Positions 34,104 to 43,488 of a stretch of 64,000 bases of DNA are shown here, piece by piece (the first letter of the stretch is position 1; each line of letters opens with the position of its first letter). The notes below the pieces were generated by a model. That model was given only the letters and a program-made list of their open reading frames with translations. It was not told the DNA's origin and did not search any database. Made by a program: the position numbers and the translations under genes. The stretch spans positions 17,479 through 81,478 of the forward strand of contig JAHDLO010000031.1 of the NCBI GenBank assembly GCA_018432235.1, in the 5' to 3' direction. The stretch comes from Clostridiaceae bacterium (GTDB lineage: Bacteria; Bacillota; Clostridia; Peptostreptococcales; Natronincolaceae).

Positions 34104-35147
34104 ATGAATTTTACACGTAAAAAGAAGCTTGGTATTCTATTATCATTATTTTTAACATTCCTTCTGGTGCTGGTTTTTGCTTCGGTTACCGGGGCAGCAA
34201 ACGTTAAGCCCATAGACAGCATAAGAATAATACTATCTCGATTGCCGTTGATTGGAGGAAGCATTGACGTCTCAGACCTACCAACATCCCAAATATCAAT
34301 CATAGGGAATATCAGACTCCCCAGAATTCTTCTTGCCTTTGTCGTCGGCTTTGGGCTTTCGGTGGTGGGAGCGGCTATGCAGGGGATGCTGAAGAATCCC
34401 ATGGCAGACCCCTTTATAGTGGGAACCTCCTCCGGCGCTGCCTTTGGGGCCGCCATAGCCATAGTGCTTAAGCTGAACAAGGCGGTGGGCGGTATGGGGA
34501 TAGTCTCCTTCTGTGCCTTTTTAGGGGCTCTGCTGGCCACCTCGATAGTATATTCTCTGGCAAGGATTAAAAACAAGGTGCCGGTGACTACGCTACTGTT
34601 GGCGGGTGTGGCAACTGGTCAATTTTTTACTGCAATTATGTCCTTCTTAATGGTGATCTCCTCAAAGGATGTCTCCAGCATTATATTCTGGACAATGGGG
34701 AGCTTTTCCGCCAGGGGCTGGAGTCAGCTGCAGCTGGCGGTTTTGCCGGTATTTATCGGCAGTGCAGTCATATATTTATTTTCAAAGGATTTGAACGTGA
34801 TGCTCTTAGGTGAGACCACCGCCCAGAATACCGGGGTTCCGGTGGAAAGAGTAAAACGATACATACTAATAACCAGCGCTCTGATGACGGCGGTGGTGGT
34901 TTCTGTTAGCGGAATCATCGGCTTCTTAGGATTGATTATACCCCATATCATAAGGATGCTGGTGGGACCGGATCATAAAATACTAATCCCCAGCAGCGGA
35001 CTATTGGGGGGCATATTTTTAATATTGGCAGATACCTTGGCAAGGACCATTATAGCACCTACCGAGATACCAGTAGGCATTATCACCGCCATTGCAGGGG
35101 GACCCTTTTTTATTTATCTGCTAAGAAAAAACAAAAGGATGATATAG
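34104..35147 (+). CDS. btuC: Corrinoid ABC importer permease (FecCD family)
   Basis: 347 residues with about ten membrane helices. The FecCD motif RLPRILLAFVVGFGLSVVGAAMQG (begins near residue 71), the NPMADPFIVGTSSGAAFGA region and the cytoplasmic coupling loop GIIGFLGLIIPHIIRMLVG are all present. It forms a homodimeric channel with the adjacent ATPase. Context (btuF upstream, btuD downstream) gives the corrinoid assignment. SD TGGAGGAC. Confidence 0.92.
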   Translation: MNFTRKKKLGILLSLFLTFLLVLVFASVTGAANVKPIDSIRIILSRLPLIGGSIDVSDLPTSQISIIGNIRLPRILLAFVVGFGLSVVGAAMQGMLKNPMADPFIVGTSSGAAFGAAIAIVLKLNKAVGGMGIVSFCAFLGALLATSIVYSLARIKNKVPVTTLLLAGVATGQFFTAIMSFLMVISSKDVSSIIFWTMGSFSARGWSQLQLAVLPVFIGSAVIYLFSKDLNVMLLGETTAQNTGVPVERVKRYILITSALMTAVVVSVSGIIGFLGLIIPHIIRMLVGPDHKILIPSSGLLGGIFLILADTLARTIIAPTEIPVGIITAIAGGPFFIYLLRKNKRMI

Positions 35148-35159
35148 GAGGCTGGCGAG

Positions 35160-35984
35160 TTGAACAAAGCTATGGATATAAAAAATATAACCTTTAAATA
35201 CGACGAAAGCGTCATTTTAGACAAAATAGCCTTTAGTATAAAAAAGGGCTCCTTTATCACTATCATTGGCCCCAATGGCTCAGGAAAGTCGACACTGCTA
35301 AAGCTAATGACGGCAAATCTGATGCCAGACTCAGGAGAAATGGTTCTTTGGGATAAGGCATTAAAGGCCTATAGTACAAAGGATTTAGCCAGGAATGTTG
35401 CAGTGGTGCCGCAGGAGTCAAATATTCAATATGATTTCACAGTATATGATATTGTGCTGATGGGAAGATATCCCCATATAAAAAGGTTTGAAAGGGAGGA
35501 CCCGGAGGATCACGACAAAGTAAAAATCGCCTTGCTACGTACCAATACATGGCATTTAAAGGACAGAAGCATAAATGAAATCAGCGGCGGGGAAAGACAG
35601 CGGGTAATCATCGCAAAGGCTTTGGCGCAGGAAACCAAGGTCATTATACTGGATGAGCCCACCTCTTCCCTTGATATTCATCATCAGCTGGAGATATTGG
35701 ATTTATTGAAGGAGCTGAACGAAGAGACAGGGGTTACCATCATTATGGTGCTGCATGACATTAATTTAGCCGCCAGATACAGTCAGGAGGTAGTTCTGCT
35801 TCATTTAGGCAATCTCATAACCATAGGAGCCACTGAAGAGGTCATTACGGTTGAAAATCTACAAAGGGCCTATGATATCGAAATGATCGTTGAAAGAAAC
35901 AGCTATACCGGCTGCTTAAATATGATACCATTGTCCCTTCGAAGGGATTCGATAAAAAGGAGGCATAATAATGAAGAAGGCTAG
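35160..35984 (+). CDS. btuD: Corrinoid ABC importer ATPase
   Basis: 274 residues from a TTG start behind AGGAGG; an ATG at 35172 is an alternative. Walker A GPNGSGKST, Q-loop PQES, signature ISGGERQR, Walker B VIILDEPTSSLD and switch His in VLHDINLAARY are intact. This is the FepC/BtuD class. The 3' end overlaps cobQ by 14 bases, linking import to the amidation enzyme. Confidence 0.92.
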   Translation: MNKAMDIKNITFKYDESVILDKIAFSIKKGSFITIIGPNGSGKSTLLKLMTANLMPDSGEMVLWDKALKAYSTKDLARNVAVVPQESNIQYDFTVYDIVLMGRYPHIKRFEREDPEDHDKVKIALLRTNTWHLKDRSINEISGGERQRVIIAKALAQETKVIILDEPTSSLDIHHQLEILDLLKELNEETGVTIIMVLHDINLAARYSQEVVLLHLGNLITIGATEEVITVENLQRAYDIEMIVERNSYTGCLNMIPLSLRRDSIKRRHNNEEG

Positions 35985-37500
35985 GTCAATAATGCTGCAG
36001 GGAACTGCTTCATCGGTGGGAAAGAGTCTGCTAACAGCAGCTTTATGCAGGATATTGCATCAGGAGGGCTACAAGGTAAGTCCCTTTAAGTCACAAAATA
36101 TGGCCCTCAACTCCTATATTACCGAGGAGGGACTGGAAATGGGCAGGGCACAGGTATTTCAGGCGGAGGCAGCAGGCGTTAAGCCCTCTGTTATTATGAA
36201 CCCCATATTATTAAAGCCTACAGCCGATGCCCATGCTCAGGTAATTATAAAGGGTAAGGTTTATGACAATATGACTGCCATGCAATATCAGGAATTTAAG
36301 CCGGGTCTGAGGACTATGCTGAAGGAGATTTATGAGGAGTTGAGCAGCAGCTGTGATGTGGTGGTTATAGAGGGAGCCGGCAGCCCTGCAGAGATAAATC
36401 TGAAGGAAAATGACATTGTCAATATGGGGATGGCAGAAATAGCTGATGCTCCTGTTATTTTGATAGGTGATATCGATAGAGGTGGTGTTTTTGCTTCGTT
36501 GTATGGTACAATAATGCTTTTAACGGAAGAGGAAAGGGCAAGAGTCAAGGGGATTATCATCAATAAATTCAGGGGCGATATAAAAATATTGGAGCCGGGC
36601 TTAAGGATGCTGGAGGAGCTGACGGGGAAGCCGGTGCTTGGGGTAATACCCTATGGGGATTTTTGCATAGAGGATGAGGATAGTGTCAGCGAGCGTTTGA
36701 AGCGAAGGGCGGCAGGAGCGGGAAGCGTAAGAATCGATATCATATGTCTGCCCCATATATCAAATTACACGGATTTTCATGTTTTTGAGCTTTTCCCTGA
36801 GGCCTCAATAAGATATGTCAGCCATTTAGACAGCTTCGACAGACCGGATGTCGTCATTATCCCCGGTACAAAAAACACGATAGAGGATTTAAAATACCTT
36901 CGAGAAACCGGACTAGAAAAGGGGATTATCGAGGCCCACAAGCAGGGTACGGTGGTATTTGGTATTTGCGGCGGCTTTCAGATGCTGGGGCATAAAATTT
37001 CCGATCCCTTGGGGGTGGAAAGCAGACTCAGCAGTATTAGGGGCTTAGGACTGTTGGATATGGAAACCATTTTTGAGGGTGAAAAGATTACAACTCAGGT
37101 TGAGGGCAAGGTAGCGGCCTCCGCCTCCAGTATATTTCAATCACAGGAGGCGATTAAGGTCAGGGGCTATGAAATACATATGGGCAGGACAATTTTAGGT
37201 GAAAATACCAAGCCCTTTATAGAAATCAATAGTAAGCTGGGGAAGGCGACGACGGTTTTGGACGGAGCAGTTGACGAAAAGCATCAGGTCTTTGGCACCT
37301 ACATCCATGGCATTTTTGATGATATCGGCTTTACCAGATGCTTTTTAGATTATTTTATGGCTAAGAAGGGCTATGGTATGGGAGAAAAAACCTTAACCCT
37401 AGAGGCATTTAAGGAAACACAGTACAATAAGCTGGCGGAAGTAGTAAGGGCAAATCTCGATATGGAGGCGGTTTTAAGAATTATGGGGGTGTCAGAATGA
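35971..37500 (+). CDS. cobQ: Cobyric acid synthase
   Basis: 509 residues (CobQ/CbiP length). The N-terminal P-loop-like ATPase domain has GTASSVGKSLLTAALCR and the D-rich VVVIEGAGSPAEINL; the C-terminal glutamine amidotransferase domain has the nucleophile in FGICGGFQMLGH (Cys333) and the His in GTYIHGIFD. It amidates adenosylcobyrinic acid a,c-diamide at four side chains. SD AAAAGGAGG inside the btuD end. Confidence 0.95.
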   Translation: MKKARSIMLQGTASSVGKSLLTAALCRILHQEGYKVSPFKSQNMALNSYITEEGLEMGRAQVFQAEAAGVKPSVIMNPILLKPTADAHAQVIIKGKVYDNMTAMQYQEFKPGLRTMLKEIYEELSSSCDVVVIEGAGSPAEINLKENDIVNMGMAEIADAPVILIGDIDRGGVFASLYGTIMLLTEEERARVKGIIINKFRGDIKILEPGLRMLEELTGKPVLGVIPYGDFCIEDEDSVSERLKRRAAGAGSVRIDIICLPHISNYTDFHVFELFPEASIRYVSHLDSFDRPDVVIIPGTKNTIEDLKYLRETGLEKGIIEAHKQGTVVFGICGGFQMLGHKISDPLGVESRLSSIRGLGLLDMETIFEGEKITTQVEGKVAASASSIFQSQEAIKVRGYEIHMGRTILGENTKPFIEINSKLGKATTVLDGAVDEKHQVFGTYIHGIFDDIGFTRCFLDYFMAKKGYGMGEKTLTLEAFKETQYNKLAEVVRANLDMEAVLRIMGVSE

Positions 37501-38444
37501 CAATCATAATTACAGGATATATACTGGACTTGATTTTTGGCGATCCTCAGGGTTATCCCCATCCCGTCCGATATATAGGGGCCTTAATAAGCCTGATGGA
37601 GAGGAAATTATATAAGGAAAACAATAGAATACACCAATTGGCAGCTGGTGTATTTTTAGTGCTGCTGGTGTTGGCAGCCTCCTATACGATAACGCGATAT
37701 AGCATTCAGCTGGCCTATTATTTAAGTCCAACATTGGGCTTTATCATATCAGCTATCCTGGCCTATACGGTTTTGGCCACAAGATGTCTGGACACTGAGT
37801 CCAGAAGGGTGTATAAGCGGCTGGTAGATAACGATTTGCAGGGGGCTAGAAAAGCCCTATCCTATATCGTGAGCCGTGATACAGCTGAGCTTACGGAGGC
37901 TGAGGTTGTGCGGGCTGCGGTGGAGACTGTGGGAGAAAACATTTCCGATGGCATTATTGCACCCTTATTTTTTCTATTCATTGGTGGTGTACCGGCGGCT
38001 ATGGCCTATAAGGCTATCAATACAATGGACTCTATGGTGGGTTACAGAAACGACAGATATGAATATTTTGGCAAGGCAGCTGCCTATCTGGATGATGTGG
38101 TCAATTTTATTCCAGCAAGAATATCTGTGATATTCATTGGTTTGGCTTCAGGCTTTGTGGGTAAAAAAAGCTTGAATGCCTTTAGGATAGCCCTGCGGGA
38201 CGGCAGAAATCACAAAAGCCCAAACTCAGGCTACCCCGAGGCGGCAGTGGCGGGTGCATTGGACATACAGCTGGGGGGTACAAATAAATACTTTGGCAAG
38301 GATGTTCATAAGCCCACCATAGGTGATGCGACGATGGCCCTGGAGAAAAAACATATCATAGATGTCATAAAATTGATGTATGCAGCCTCTTTAACAGGTA
38401 TAATAATATTTAGTATCATAAGCTATACTGCGGGGGTGCTATAA
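37497..38444 (+). CDS. cbiB: Adenosylcobinamide-phosphate synthase
   Basis: 315 residues with several membrane spans. The N-terminal motif DLIFGDPQGYPHPVRYIG and the conserved ETVGENISDGIIAPLFF, NTMDSMVGYRNDRYEYFG and SPNSGYPEAAVAGAL identify CbiB/CobD of the membrane type. It attaches (R)-1-amino-2-propanol (phosphate) to cobyric acid. ATG overlaps the cobQ stop (ATGA). Confidence 0.95.
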   Translation: MTIIITGYILDLIFGDPQGYPHPVRYIGALISLMERKLYKENNRIHQLAAGVFLVLLVLAASYTITRYSIQLAYYLSPTLGFIISAILAYTVLATRCLDTESRRVYKRLVDNDLQGARKALSYIVSRDTAELTEAEVVRAAVETVGENISDGIIAPLFFLFIGGVPAAMAYKAINTMDSMVGYRNDRYEYFGKAAAYLDDVVNFIPARISVIFIGLASGFVGKKSLNAFRIALRDGRNHKSPNSGYPEAAVAGALDIQLGGTNKYFGKDVHKPTIGDATMALEKKHIIDVIKLMYAASLTGIIIFSIISYTAGVL

Positions 38445-39532
38445 TGGGACATGGCGGTAATATCTATGAAATAGAAGAAAAGTATAACATACCACAAAAT
38501 GAACTAATAGACTATAGTGCCAATATCAACCCTCTTGGTGTGCCATTAGCCCTGAAGCAGCATATCATAAAAAATATCGATACACTGATTAACTATCCAG
38601 ACCCCGACTATAGGGAGCTTAAGACCGCCATAGCGAAGTTTCACCAGCTGCAAATAGAGGATATCCTCCTTGGAAATGGAGCAGCAGAGGTATTACATGC
38701 CTTCATCAGAACCCTTAAGCCCCAAAACGCATTAATCCTGCAGCCCAGCTTCAGTGAATATGAAAGGGCTTTAGAGCTGGTGGGAACAGAGGTGATGGAA
38801 GTTTATCTGAAGGAAGAAAATGAATTTGAGGTGGATGTTGAGGCAGTGATGCGGCAGGCTGAAAAGGGTGTGGATTTAATCATATTGTGCAATCCTAACA
38901 ATCCCACCGGCAGGCTTATACCAAGGCCCCAAATGATAGAGCTATTGGATTTTTGTGAAAAAAGGGGCATCTTCTTGATGGTGGATGAGGCCTTTATGGA
39001 TTTTGCCGATGAGGAAAACCGCCTTACATTATTACAGGATTATCGAAACTACCAGAGACTTTTTGTCGTGAGGGCCTTTACAAAATTTTTTGGTGTACCG
39101 GGGCTTAGGCTGGGCTTTGGAGTCACCGGCAACAAAGAAGTGATACAGGCGCTGAAAAGGGGCAGCCTGCCGTGGCATATAAATTCCTTCGCAGCTGGCT
39201 TCGGCATAGTGTTAAAGGAGAGCAACGGCTATATAAGCGATACATATGAATGGTTAAGGCAGGAAAAAGAAATCTTCCTTCAAACACTGCAGCAATTGAA
39301 GAGCTTAAAGGTATTTAAGCCCGATGGAAATTTTATATTGATAAAGCTTACGACAGATGGAATCAATACGACAGACTTAAAAGAAAAAATGCTGGAGCAT
39401 AAAATACTCATAAGAGAATGTAAGAGCTTTAAAGGTCTGGATGAAAGATTTTTTAGAGTTGCTATAAAGGATGGAGCTACCAATAGGTATTTTATCGAGG
39501 CCTTGAAAAAATCATTGGGAGAGTGGGAATAA
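38444..39532 (+). CDS. cobD: Threonine-phosphate decarboxylase
   Basis: 362 residues, a class I/II PLP aminotransferase-fold enzyme. It has the N-terminal HGGNIYEIEEKYNIP and DYSANINPLGVP signature of CobD, CNPNNPTGRLI, DEAFMDF, and the PLP lysine in AFTKFFGVPGLRLGF. It makes aminopropanol phosphate from threonine phosphate, supplying CbiB. Histidinol-phosphate aminotransferase is the nearest homologue; the N-terminus and operon position decide. Start overlaps the cbiB stop. Confidence 0.94.
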   Translation: MGHGGNIYEIEEKYNIPQNELIDYSANINPLGVPLALKQHIIKNIDTLINYPDPDYRELKTAIAKFHQLQIEDILLGNGAAEVLHAFIRTLKPQNALILQPSFSEYERALELVGTEVMEVYLKEENEFEVDVEAVMRQAEKGVDLIILCNPNNPTGRLIPRPQMIELLDFCEKRGIFLMVDEAFMDFADEENRLTLLQDYRNYQRLFVVRAFTKFFGVPGLRLGFGVTGNKEVIQALKRGSLPWHINSFAAGFGIVLKESNGYISDTYEWLRQEKEIFLQTLQQLKSLKVFKPDGNFILIKLTTDGINTTDLKEKMLEHKILIRECKSFKGLDERFFRVAIKDGATNRYFIEALKKSLGEWE

Positions 39533-39649
39533 CAGAACGTCAAAAAACCCCTATCTTCTAATAGCTACTGAACAAGGTAGTCGTAACCTTGGTAATAAGC
39601 TTTGATTCAAAGGGCTTTTAAAGGGTATTAAGATTTAAATTAGTTGACT

Positions 39650-40057
39650 TTATCTGCATTGGGGACAGACACCATAGAAGCTTAATTGCTGCTTGGATAT
39701 TTTATAATTGGTGGCAGTCTCCACCGTTTCAGTAAGGTCTTTAAAATAATCGACGTTTAAATCCTCTACCTTATGACAAATACTACAGATTAAATGGGGA
39801 TGTGAATAGGCCTTGCAGTCGTATCTAAAGCTGTTTTCACCGATATTGATCACCTGAATAAGACCTAATTGGTCGAATAGCTCTAGAGACTTGTAAATAG
39901 TAGCTAAGCTAATGGTGGGATAGGTTGGCTCCAGCTTTTTATAAATAGCCTCGGCATTGGGGTGGTCGTTGCTCTCCTTAAGAATATTATAGATCGCTAT
40001 TCTTTGAGGGGTGATTTTACAATTGCTCTCCTTCAAAAATTTAATCAGATTTTCCAT
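39650..40057 (-). CDS. Fur-family metalloregulator
   Basis: 135 residues. The winged helix (ITPQRIAIYNILKESNDHPNAEAIYKKL, about residues 16-44) and the dimerisation half are clear. Two CxxC pairs, CSIC (about 97-100) and CPQC (131-134), form the structural zinc site. It lies near the PerR/Fur boundary; PerR is common in Clostridia, but the metal ligands alone do not separate PerR, Fur and Zur here. SD AGGTGGTG. Divergent from the HAD phosphatase gene and convergent with cobD. The A/T-rich intergenic region has no clean Fur or PerR box that I can point to. Confidence 0.88.
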   Translation of the reverse strand: MENLIKFLKESNCKITPQRIAIYNILKESNDHPNAEAIYKKLEPTYPTISLATIYKSLELFDQLGLIQVINIGENSFRYDCKAYSHPHLICSICHKVEDLNVDYFKDLTETVETATNYKISKQQLSFYGVCPQCR

Positions 40058-40178
40058 TTTTTCACCACCTAATAAATAAGTATTATTAAATAAAATTTCT
40101 TATATGTTAATTATATGATGATGTTAATAAATTGTCAAACGTGTTTTTACAGTATGGACAAAAATTAGGAGGAAAAAT

Positions 40179-41009
40179 ATGAATTATGATCTAATTGTAT
40201 TGGATATGGATGGTACTTTACTCAATAGCAAAAGCATGGTTAGCGATGAAAATCGAAGAATTTTGGAACTAGCAGTTCAAAGAAATATTCAGGTGGCAAT
40301 TGCTACGGGTAGAATATTCACTTCTGCCCGTAGCTATGCAGAGCTATTGGGGATATATACGCCGATAATCGCCTGCAATGGTGGACTGATAAGAAATTAT
40401 TCCGACCTTGAAATTCTATATAAAAATCCTATAGCAAAGGCCGATTCCCTGGAGGTCATCAGAATATGCAATCAGCATAAGATCTATTTTCATATATATG
40501 ATGTAGATCATTTATATGTTGAAGAGGATAAGCTTCCCTTTCTGGAGGAAATCTATTGGCGGGGAAGAAACCGCAGCGATGAGGAGGTTTCCATAGTTCA
40601 GGTAAAGGAAATGGAGAGCTGTGTGACTGATACAGATATTGAAGTACTGAAATTTGTTATTGTTGACCAGGATCCTGAAAAACTGAAGCTGCTGAGGCGA
40701 GATTTGGAGGAAATACCCACGGTGGATGTAGATAAATCATGGTTTAATAACTTAGAAGTAATGAATAAAGGGGTTTCTAAGGGCAAGGCTATTGCCAGAC
40801 TGGCGGGGAAATTAAACATACCAAAGGAAAAAATCATTGCCTTCGGTGATAATTACAATGATATATCCATGAAGGAGGCTGTAGGTACCTTTGTGGCAAT
40901 GGGGAATGCAGAGGAGCCAGTTAAGCAGAGGGCTGATTATATCACCACCACCAACGATGAAAATGGTGTAGCAGCAGGTATTAAGAAGCTGGTATTTAGG
41001 GAGGTTTAA
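40179..41009 (+). CDS. Cof-type HAD-IIB phosphatase
   Basis: 276 residues. HAD motif I is DMDGTLLNS at residues 8-16 (nucleophile Asp8), motif II ATGRIF, the cap region lies between about 85 and 190, the conserved Lys is in KGKAIARL and motif IV is FGDNYNDISM. Cof-type enzymes dephosphorylate sugar phosphates, FMN or other small phosphates. SD TAGGAGG. The following DUF362 gene starts one base after its stop, so they are cotranscribed. Confidence 0.93.
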   Translation: MNYDLIVLDMDGTLLNSKSMVSDENRRILELAVQRNIQVAIATGRIFTSARSYAELLGIYTPIIACNGGLIRNYSDLEILYKNPIAKADSLEVIRICNQHKIYFHIYDVDHLYVEEDKLPFLEEIYWRGRNRSDEEVSIVQVKEMESCVTDTDIEVLKFVIVDQDPEKLKLLRRDLEEIPTVDVDKSWFNNLEVMNKGVSKGKAIARLAGKLNIPKEKIIAFGDNYNDISMKEAVGTFVAMGNAEEPVKQRADYITTTNDENGVAAGIKKLVFREV

Positions 41010-41010
41010 A

Positions 41011-42159
41011 ATGACAGTAGTTTCAGTTCATAGGGCCGACTGCTATGATTATCCTATGGTGAAGACGGCACTGGAGAAGAATATTAAGGACCTTGGGGGA
41101 CTTGAAGGGTATATTGCTAAGGGAGAAAGGGTTCTGCTAAAGCTCAATCTCCTGATGAAAAAGCATCCCGACGACGCCGTCACCACCCACCCGGTTTTCG
41201 TAAAGGCTTTAGCCAGCCTGCTGCTGGAGCATGGCTGTGAGGTAATAATAGGAGACAGTCCAGGAGGACCCTTTAACCCGTCGGCTTTGAGGGGGATTTA
41301 CAGAGCCTGTGGCATGGAGGCGCTTGAAAAGGAAATACCTGTTGTCCTTAACTATAATACCAACTCCTATGAAATTAAAAATGAAGAGGGCTTGATATTA
41401 AAGAAAATTACTGCTATAGAGGTGCTGAAGGAGGTAGACAAGGTTATTTCAGTGTCTAAGCTGAAGACCCATGGGATGATGCTGTTTACAGGAGCTGTTA
41501 AAAACATGTTTGGTACGGTTGCCGGCTTGGAGAAGGCGGAATATCATGTAAAAATGCCTAATTATAAAGATTTTTCCAATGCTTTAGTGGATATATGCCT
41601 TGCTGCCAATCCGGTGTTGTCCTTTATGGACGGCATAGTGGGAATGGAGGGAGCAGGGCCCAGTGGCGGAACGCCGAGAAAAATCGGTGTAACCATAGCC
41701 TCTGAGAGCCCCTATCATCTGGATTGTGTAGCTGCTTCAATCGTTGGCATCAATATCAAAAAGGTACCAACCATACAACGCTGCTTAGAAAGAGGAATTA
41801 TCAAAAGCGACTTAACGGATATTAGCATTAAGGGAATTGATATAGATGAGATTAAAATAAAGGATTACCTTATACCGGAAATACGAAGCTTAGATTTGCT
41901 GGAGGGAAAGCTGCCAAAATTTATGAGAGAAATTTTTAATGATATGCTGCAGCCGAGCCCCATTTTTAATCACAGTATCTGTGTGGGCTGTGGTGATTGT
42001 GCCAAGAATTGTCCGCCACAGGTGATTACGATGGATAATAAAAGACCCATGGTGGCGTTGGAGGGCTGTATACGCTGCTTCTGCTGTCAGGAGCTTTGTC
42101 CGGTGAAGGCAGTGGAGATACACAGGCCGTGGTTGATGAGGCTGCTGGCAAAGCTATAG
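41011..42159 (+). CDS. DUF362 protein with C-terminal two-cluster ferredoxin domain
   Basis: 382 residues. The DUF362 domain fills about residues 30-285 (GERVLLKLNLL, LKTHGMMLFTGAVKNMFG and the GAGPSGG motif). The C-terminal ~60 residues carry two 4Fe-4S motifs: CVGCGDCAKNCPPQVI and CIRCFCCQELCPVKAV. DUF362 proteins are often fused to ferredoxins and thought to be redox proteins, but activity is not established. It is coupled to the HAD phosphatase gene. A hairpin at 42201-42241 follows. Confidence 0.88.
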   Translation: MTVVSVHRADCYDYPMVKTALEKNIKDLGGLEGYIAKGERVLLKLNLLMKKHPDDAVTTHPVFVKALASLLLEHGCEVIIGDSPGGPFNPSALRGIYRACGMEALEKEIPVVLNYNTNSYEIKNEEGLILKKITAIEVLKEVDKVISVSKLKTHGMMLFTGAVKNMFGTVAGLEKAEYHVKMPNYKDFSNALVDICLAANPVLSFMDGIVGMEGAGPSGGTPRKIGVTIASESPYHLDCVAASIVGINIKKVPTIQRCLERGIIKSDLTDISIKGIDIDEIKIKDYLIPEIRSLDLLEGKLPKFMREIFNDMLQPSPIFNHSICVGCGDCAKNCPPQVITMDNKRPMVALEGCIRCFCCQELCPVKAVEIHRPWLMRLLAKL

Positions 42160-42200
42160 GAAATAAAAGACGAGAAGTTAAATGGTTTAATCACGCACTG

Positions 42201-42241
42201 AGCTCAGTTGATTTATGTATGATATATAAGTCGACTGAGCT
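42201..42241. terminator. Likely terminator after DUF362-ferredoxin gene
   Basis: AGCTCAGTTGA (42201-42211) pairs with TCGACTGAGCT (42231-42241) with one wobble; loop of 19. The following T run is short, so strength is uncertain. Confidence 0.5.
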
Positions 42242-42356
42242 TTGTCATAGCCTATCAATAGGATAATCCATAATGCAGACTATTATATGTTTATCGGCAT
42301 ATTTTTAAAGGGTTATGGGAAAACAATACTATATCAACTAGTATTGGAGGGTCTAT

Positions 42357-43295
42357 ATGCGAACCAGACGAGTAAAGGAGCCTATTGTAGGCATAGCAAG
42401 AAGTGGGGAGGAGCAAAGGTCCATTGTGGATGCGGTAAATCTGCTTCCCATCAATGAAATCGTTAAGGCAGGGGACACTGTTGTTATTACCCCCAATTGG
42501 GTAAAGGCCATGGCCCCCTACACTGCAACCGTGGTTGGTCCTGAAACCTTGAGGGAGCTAATACAGTATCTCAAGACAAAAAATCCAAAGGAGATTATTG
42601 TTGCGGTAGGCTCGGGTGGTGAAGAAACCAGAAGTGTATTTGAGGGCATTGGATACAATCAGGTAATACAGCAGGAAAAAGTGAGATTTGTCGATCTCAA
42701 CTATGGACCCTATATCGATCTGCATCTGGAGCATCCAGTCGTGCCTATGACTAAAATAAACAGGCTATTTGAGGAGCTGGATGTGCTGATTAGCTTTACT
42801 CAGCTTAAATACCACGAGGAGGCCACCATCAGCGCCTCTATTAAAAATATAGCTCTAGGCTGGCCTCCGGCAGAGATTCATGGATTTCCAAAGAAAAAGC
42901 TGGGGATTCATCAGGACCTCCATGGCTTTATTACGGCTATGGCTAAAAAGACACCCATCGACCTTGCCATAATAAGCGTGGATAAGGCTATGATCGGTAC
43001 AGGTCCCTCCGGTGGCAAGGCCGTCAGCACCCAGGGATTAGTAGTAGCCTCAACAGATCCTGTAGCTGCCGATGCTATAGGGGGACGGCTTTTAGGCTTC
43101 CTGCCCCAGGCTATTCAATATTTATATAGTCTGCATCTAGAAAAGCTAGGAGAGGCTGATCCAGCGAATATGGATATCAGAGGCCTGACATTAGAGGAGG
43201 CAGAGGGGATTTTCTCAATGGCTGCCTATGGTCAAGAGGTCATATTGGACAAGGGAAACCAAATAAAGGATTTTCATGGCACCCAGCCAAGTTAA
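42357..43295 (+). CDS. DUF362 family protein without ferredoxin domain
   Basis: 312 residues. The DUF362 domain covers about residues 35-260, with FTQLKYHEEATISASIKNIALG and GTGPSGGKAVSTQGLVVASTDPVAADAIG matching the conserved core. Unlike the upstream DUF362 gene it has no cysteine cluster. SD TTGGAGGGT. Function unknown; the family occurs in lactate-racemase-type contexts, but no lar genes are here. Probably transcribed from its own promoter after the hairpin at 42201-42241. Confidence 0.85.
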   Translation: MRTRRVKEPIVGIARSGEEQRSIVDAVNLLPINEIVKAGDTVVITPNWVKAMAPYTATVVGPETLRELIQYLKTKNPKEIIVAVGSGGEETRSVFEGIGYNQVIQQEKVRFVDLNYGPYIDLHLEHPVVPMTKINRLFEELDVLISFTQLKYHEEATISASIKNIALGWPPAEIHGFPKKKLGIHQDLHGFITAMAKKTPIDLAIISVDKAMIGTGPSGGKAVSTQGLVVASTDPVAADAIGGRLLGFLPQAIQYLYSLHLEKLGEADPANMDIRGLTLEEAEGIFSMAAYGQEVILDKGNQIKDFHGTQPS

Positions 43296-43378
43296 AAAGA
43301 AGCCGTGCGTCTAATATTTCAGCATCTAACCTCAATCAACCCATTATATATAAAAATAGTTGACAGGAATTAAGCGAG

Positions 43379-43488
43379 ACCACTGAAAAAGTATGCCTTT
43401 GAAGAAACTCCTTGAAGCCGTCATTCTGAGAGCAGAATCAAGAATTTATATCATTCAGAATGACAATATACTGGACTTTTTCAGTGGT
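43379..43488. repeat. 110-bp nested palindromic element
   Basis: Outer arms ACCACTGAAAAAGT (43379-43392) and ACTTTTTCAGTGGT (43475-43488) are perfect inverse repeats of 14 bp. Inner arms GTCATTCTGA (43420-43429) and TCAGAATGAC (43455-43464) are perfect over 10 bp. A GTCATTCTGAG-type motif is a known dispersed repeat theme in many bacterial genomes. There is no convincing coding content. The rest of 43296-43628 holds nothing else I can identify. Confidence 0.75.
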
